DNA from: an uncultured Collinsella sp.
GTDB taxonomy: Bacteria; Actinomycetota; Coriobacteriia; Coriobacteriales; Coriobacteriaceae
Direction of reading: 5' to 3'
DNA length: 9,224 bases
Assembly: GCA_900551195.1 (NCBI GenBank)
Contig: URVD01000058.1
Coordinates: 1-9,224 of the forward strand
A program made the translations under genes and the position numbers. How positions within the stretch are numbered: the stretch's first letter is position 1; every line of letters starts with the position of its first letter. The notes below the pieces were generated by a model. That model did no database searches and was not told the origin of the DNA. It was given only the letters and a program-made list of their open reading frames with translations. This document shows, piece after piece, positions 6,168 through 9,224 of this stretch.

Positions 6168-6198
6168 GAACGACAGCAGCTCGTACCTGCAGTCGTTC
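6168..6198 (-). promoter_or_regulatory. Leader hairpin in the 5' untranslated region of the deglycase gene
   Basis: GAACGACAGCAG (6168-6179) and CTGCAGTCGTTC (6187-6198) are inverted copies with one central mismatch and a 7-base loop. The hairpin lies between the predicted transcription start and the ribosome binding site, and touches operator copy A. It could stabilise the mRNA, help a regulator bind, or be a second operator. Confidence 0.55.
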
Positions 6199-6211
6199 TA
6201 TGTTGTCCTAT
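6195..6211. promoter_or_regulatory. Operator-like element A, proximal copy
   Basis: GTTCTATGTTGTCCTAT consists of two heptamers, GTTCTAT and GTCCTAT, spaced 10 bp apart. It overlaps the last base of the -10 box and the predicted transcription start of the deglycase gene, the classic position for repression. It matches copy B at 16 of 17 bases. The GntR/UTRA protein encoded next door is the likely binder, by inference. Confidence 0.6.
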
Positions 6212-6239
6212 TTATAGCACGCGAGCTGTCGCAGGTGAA
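6211..6239 (-). promoter_or_regulatory. Sigma-70-type promoter of the deglycase gene
   Basis: On the minus strand, TTCACC (complement of 6234-6239) is followed after exactly 17 bp by TATAAA (complement of 6211-6216). An extended TG lies one base ahead of the -10. The predicted transcript starts near 6204, giving a leader of about 65 bases. It lets the deglycase gene be expressed independently of recQ. Confidence 0.65.
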
Positions 6240-6256
6240 GTCGTTTCAGCAAGTTT

Positions 6257-6273
6257 GTTCTATGTTGTTCTAT
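6257..6273. promoter_or_regulatory. Operator-like element B, distal copy
   Basis: GTTCTATGTTGTTCTAT repeats the heptamer GTTCTAT twice with a 10-bp period. It starts 18 bp upstream of the -35 box and directly follows the regulator's stop codon. It is 62 bp from copy A, close to six helical turns, so the two sites face the same side of the DNA. Two dimers could cooperate or form a small loop around the promoter. Confidence 0.6.
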
Positions 6274-6282
6274 CTATGAACA

Positions 6283-7038
6283 TTAGATGTCGAACACGTA
6301 GCGCGAACCCACGATCTTTTGGCGCCCGAGCAGCAGGGGCCGCCCGTCCGCATCGGTAAAGTACGCCTCCATATAGAAGAGCGGTTCGCCGACCGGCACC
6401 TCCAGCAGCGAGGCAGCCCGAGCATCGGCAAGCGCAATCTCCACGGTACAAGGGTCGGACTTGAGCGGCGCGCGGCCCGAACGCTCGGCAACGAGTGCAA
6501 AGATGGAATTGTCCGTGAGGTCCTTGTCGGCAAGCGTCTGCAGATAGGGATGGTCGGCCAGCACAAAGGCGTTGTTCTCGAGCATGACGGGCACGCCGTC
6601 TGCCGTGCGCACGCGCTCGACAACGATGAGCTCGCAGCCGGGTTCCACCCCAAAAAACGCCGCGTCCTCGCGCGTCGCCGCAACCACCGTGCGCGACACC
6701 AGGCGTGCTCCGGCCGCCATGTCATTGGCAGCGCAACCCTCAGAAAAGCTCTGAACGTCACCCTTCTGGCGAATCTTGCGCTTGAGCTTGGGCGCACACA
6801 CAAAGGTGCCCCTCCCCTGCTGGCGGTTGAGATACCCCGCGCGCGATAGCTCCTCGATGGCACGGCGCACGGTGACGCGTCCCACGCCATAGGACTTCGC
6901 GAGCTCCATCTCGGAAGGAATGCGCGAGCCGGCTGCGTACACGCCGCGCGCGATCTCGCCCTTTAGGTCGTCCATGACCTGCTGGTACAGCGGTACGGCG
7001 GATACGCCAGCGCGGTCGGTTTTATCGTCGGTTGCCAT
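6283..7038 (-). CDS. GntR/HutC-family transcriptional regulator with UTRA domain
   Basis: The 251-residue product is a cytoplasmic DNA-binding regulator. Residues 17-80 form the GntR winged helix: PLYQQVMDDLKGEIARGVY, then G-x-x-I-P-S-E-x-E-L, a recognition helix V-G-R-V-T-V-R-R-A-I-x-E-L, and the wing NRQQGRGTFV (71-80). Residues from about 95 to 245 form a UTRA effector domain of the chorismate-lyase-like fold, with ERVRTADGVPVMLENN (141-156) and VGEPLFYME (216-224) at typical positions. Such proteins sense small molecules, often phosphorylated sugars. ATG at 7038 is 2 bp after the recQ stop codon, and a GGAG ribosome binding site lies inside the end of recQ, so translation is probably coupled. 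It is followed by the deglycase gene, as frlR goes with frlB. Confidence 0.9.
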   Translation of the reverse strand: MATDDKTDRAGVSAVPLYQQVMDDLKGEIARGVYAAGSRIPSEMELAKSYGVGRVTVRRAIEELSRAGYLNRQQGRGTFVCAPKLKRKIRQKGDVQSFSEGCAANDMAAGARLVSRTVVAATREDAAFFGVEPGCELIVVERVRTADGVPVMLENNAFVLADHPYLQTLADKDLTDNSIFALVAERSGRAPLKSDPCTVEIALADARAASLLEVPVGEPLFYMEAYFTDADGRPLLLGRQKIVGSRYVFDI

Positions 7039-7040
7039 CG

Positions 7041-9020
7041 TTACGCTCCATCCCGCGCATGCTCGGACTCAAACTCTTCAATCGCCGCCATAAACTGCTC
7101 GCCAAAGGCATCGGCCTTTTTCTCGCCGATGCCGTTGACCTGGACAAGCTCGTCGCGCGTCTGCGGGCGCAGGCGGCACAGGCCGCGCAGGGCCTTGTCG
7201 GAGAAGACCATGTACGGCGCCATCTCCAGCTCGGCCGCGATCTCCTTGCGCAGGGCGCGCAGGCGCTCGAATAGCTCGGCATCGTCGCCCACACGCGGGC
7301 GCTGATCCAGCTCGGCCTCCTCGCGCAGCAGATCCACCGCACGGCGGGCGCGGGCCGAGGCCTTGCGCTTGGACGCGCGACGCTTAACGGTAAAGGCGAA
7401 CGCCTCATCCTCGACCTCGACGGCACGCGGGCCCAGCCCAACGACCGGGTACTGCCCCTGCGAGGTTGCCAAATAACCGCGGCCGCACAGCTGACCGATG
7501 ATGTCCTTGATGCGCCCGACCGATTCGCTCGACAGCTCACCGTAGCCGCGGTCCTCGTCCAGATGCATCTGGCGAATGCGCTCGGTATTGCCGCCGTGGA
7601 GCACATCAGCGATCAGCGACTTGCCAAAGCGCATGGGTCGCGTGGCCACATAGCGCACGGCAGCACGGGCCATATCGGTGACGTCCTCGACCTCGAACTG
7701 CGTGAGGCAGTTGCTGCAGTTGCCGCAGCCCTCGGCTTCGTCCGTGGCGGTGCCGCCCGCGGCGGCTGCCGCATGCTCGGCCGCGGCCTCGTCGCCAAAG
7801 TAGCGCAGCATGTATTCGCGCAGGCAGCCGGTGGTATTGCAGTAGCCCTCCATCTGGCTGAGCAGACGATATCGATTTTGGAGCGCCCACGCGCGTTGCT
7901 CGTCGTCGAGCGCCTCGTCGGCCGCATCGCCGCGGTCGATTAAAAAGCGGCGCATGCGAAAATCGTTGCCGTTCCACAGTAAGTGGCAGCTGGCCGGATC
8001 GCCATCGCGGCCGGCGCGGCCCGCCTCCTGGTAGTAGGCCTCGATGCTCTCGGGCACATTGTTGTGGATCACGTAGCGCACGTTGGGCTTGTCGATGCCC
8101 ATGCCAAAGGCGTTGGTGGCAACCATCACCTGAAGATCGTCGTCAATAAAGGCACGCTGGCTTTGGCGGCGGGCGTCATTGCCCATGCCGGCATGGTAGC
8201 GGCCAACGCGAATGCCGCTGGGGCCCAGCGCTTCGGCAAGCTCGCCTGCCAGCGCATCGACCGTCTTGCGGGTCGAGCAATACACGATGCCGCTCTCGCT
8301 CGAATGCGCGATCACGTAGTCGCGCACCCAGGCAGTCTTGGCCTTGTCGCCCATCTCCTCGCAACCAAAGTAGAGGTTCTTGCGATCGAAGCCCGTCACC
8401 ACCGTCGCGGGGTTTTGCAGGCCGAGCATCTGCTGAATGTCCGCACGCACGCGCTCGGTCGCCGTGGCGGTAAAGGCAGCCACGATGGGGCGCTGCGGCA
8501 GCGAATCGATAAACTCGCGAATCTGCAGGTAGGCGGGGCGGAAATCCTGACCCCATTGGCTCACGCAGTGGGCCTCGTCAATGGCCACGAGCGGCACGCC
8601 GATGCCGCCGTCCGCCGCGGCCTCCTGCGCAAAGGCTAAAAAGCGAGGCTCGAGCAGGCGCTCGGGTGCCACGTACATAAGCTGGTAGCGACCCTCACGC
8701 GCCCGCTTGAACACGGTGTTTTGCTGGGCCGGCGTAAGGCTGGAGTTGAGATAGCTGGGCCGCGCACCCGCCGCGAGCAATGCGCGGGTCTGATCCTCCA
8801 TAAGCGACAGCAGCGGACTCACCACAAAGGTGATGCCGGGCAGCATGAGCGCGGGCACCTGGTAGCAAATGGACTTGCCGGCGCCCGTGGGCATAACACC
8901 CAGCGCGTCGCGACCGGCAAGGATCGCATCGACCATGCGGTCCTGCCCCGGGCGAAACGAGGTGTAGCCAAAATAGGCGCCGAGCGTGTCGAGCGCCATC
9001 TGCTGCATGCTATCGATCAT
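7041..9020 (-). CDS. recQ: ATP-dependent DNA helicase RecQ
   Basis: The 659-residue product is a superfamily 2 helicase unwinding DNA 3' to 5' in recombination and replication-fork repair. Visible motifs: RPGQ motif 0 (23-26), Walker A MPTGAGKS (43-50, K49), DEAH (148-151) with the RecQ-specific CVSQWGQDFRP after it, TATAT (184-188), and motif VI QEAGRAGRDG (331-340). The RecQ-C zinc site is C399, C432, C435 and C438; the segment between the first and second ligands is Ala-rich and longer than in E. coli. A winged helix follows to about 540, then a basic linker (546-562). The C-terminal HRDC domain (about 583-650) contains VNGIGEKKADAFG. It is somewhat longer than E. coli RecQ (609). ATG at 9020 is preceded by AGGAAA; its own promoter lies directly upstream. 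Confidence 0.97.
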   Translation of the reverse strand: MIDSMQQMALDTLGAYFGYTSFRPGQDRMVDAILAGRDALGVMPTGAGKSICYQVPALMLPGITFVVSPLLSLMEDQTRALLAAGARPSYLNSSLTPAQQNTVFKRAREGRYQLMYVAPERLLEPRFLAFAQEAAADGGIGVPLVAIDEAHCVSQWGQDFRPAYLQIREFIDSLPQRPIVAAFTATATERVRADIQQMLGLQNPATVVTGFDRKNLYFGCEEMGDKAKTAWVRDYVIAHSSESGIVYCSTRKTVDALAGELAEALGPSGIRVGRYHAGMGNDARRQSQRAFIDDDLQVMVATNAFGMGIDKPNVRYVIHNNVPESIEAYYQEAGRAGRDGDPASCHLLWNGNDFRMRRFLIDRGDAADEALDDEQRAWALQNRYRLLSQMEGYCNTTGCLREYMLRYFGDEAAAEHAAAAAGGTATDEAEGCGNCSNCLTQFEVEDVTDMARAAVRYVATRPMRFGKSLIADVLHGGNTERIRQMHLDEDRGYGELSSESVGRIKDIIGQLCGRGYLATSQGQYPVVGLGPRAVEVEDEAFAFTVKRRASKRKASARARRAVDLLREEAELDQRPRVGDDAELFERLRALRKEIAAELEMAPYMVFSDKALRGLCRLRPQTRDELVQVNGIGEKKADAFGEQFMAAIEEFESEHARDGA

Positions 9021-9051
9021 GGTTTCCTAACGTCCAAGTCATCTGCCGCCG

Positions 9052-9057
9052 ATTATA
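9052..9057 (-). promoter_or_regulatory. -10 box of the recQ promoter
   Basis: TATAAT on the minus strand is a perfect -10 hexamer 31 bp upstream of the recQ start codon, implying a leader of about 25 bases. No good -35 hexamer is found 16-18 bp further upstream. No obvious SOS (LexA) box is present nearby. Confidence 0.65.
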
Positions 9058-9224
9058 CGCCGCCACGCGGACCAGTGCCGCACGGCTACCGGCCACGGGC
9101 AATACGATCCAAGGCGGATGAGCGTGGAAACGTCGCTGGTTGAGCATGAGTCAGCGAAAACGCCCCTAAGCGAGCAAGGTGACGTGAAAGAGGAGGGAAG
9201 CGTACTTCGGTACGCGACCGACGA
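9058..9224. other. Gene-free right edge with two hairpins, one UUCG-capped
   Basis: No credible coding region is seen. TCGCTG (9133-9138) and CAGCGA (9152-9157) form an inverted repeat with a 13-base loop. At 9200-9215, GCGTAC and GTACGC form a perfect 6-bp stem closed by TTCG, an unusually stable tetraloop in RNA. No T-tract follows inside the window, so a terminator cannot be claimed, and any longer structure is cut off at the edge. Confidence 0.5.

Noticed and set aside
7983..8639. Long plus-strand ORF inside recQ
   Set aside because: Antisense shadow in high-GC DNA; recQ is unambiguous on the minus strand.
9021..9060. SOS box controlling recQ
   Set aside because: No match to actinobacterial or Gram-positive LexA sites was found near the -10 box.

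Overview
The window is high-GC bacterial DNA (roughly 60% by eye). Its gene style fits a gut actinobacterium of the class Coriobacteriia, most likely Collinsella or a close relative. This assignment rests on general resemblance of the proteins (SipW-type secreted protein, DUF5710 protein, AbiEi/DUF559-like protein, two-SIS-domain deglycase), good Shine-Dalgarno sites, and one apparently leaderless gene. No rRNA, tRNA or CRISPR array was found. It reads like chromosomal DNA, with an accessory left half and a more conserved right half.

Left half (1-5169). A secreted SipW-type surface protein (24-983, +) ends at a strong intrinsic terminator. It is followed by a putative HNH restriction endonuclease (1108-2190, +) and a small cysteine-rich zinc-ribbon-like protein (2310-2591, +). 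A DUF5710 protein with two CxxC pairs (2742-3440, -) converges on the small gene, with three 23-bp tandem repeats between them, each carrying a short palindrome. A divergently oriented gene (3758-4861, +) encodes a protein resembling AbiEi antitoxin/DUF559 nuclease-like proteins and seems to be read from a leaderless mRNA. It is followed by a striking inverted repeat of about 175 bp (4902-5076) that lies between convergent genes. Several of these genes are nuclease-like or of unknown function, so a defence or accessory region is possible but not proven.

Right half (5170-9224, all on the minus strand). The transcription order is recQ (9020 to 7041), a GntR/UTRA-family regulator (7038 to 6283, only 2 bp after the recQ stop), then a FrlB-like two-SIS-domain sugar-phosphate deglycase (6138 to 5170). 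The 144-bp gap before the deglycase gene holds a convincing sigma-70-type promoter. Two nearly identical 17-bp elements, 62 bp apart, bracket this promoter. The simplest model is that the GntR/UTRA protein binds them and controls the adjacent deglycase gene in response to a phosphorylated Amadori-type sugar or a related compound. The recQ gene has its own promoter with a perfect TATAAT -10 box and probably carries the regulator gene along by read-through and translational coupling.

The right edge (9058-9224) holds no gene. It ends in a UUCG-capped hairpin whose larger context is cut off by the window.
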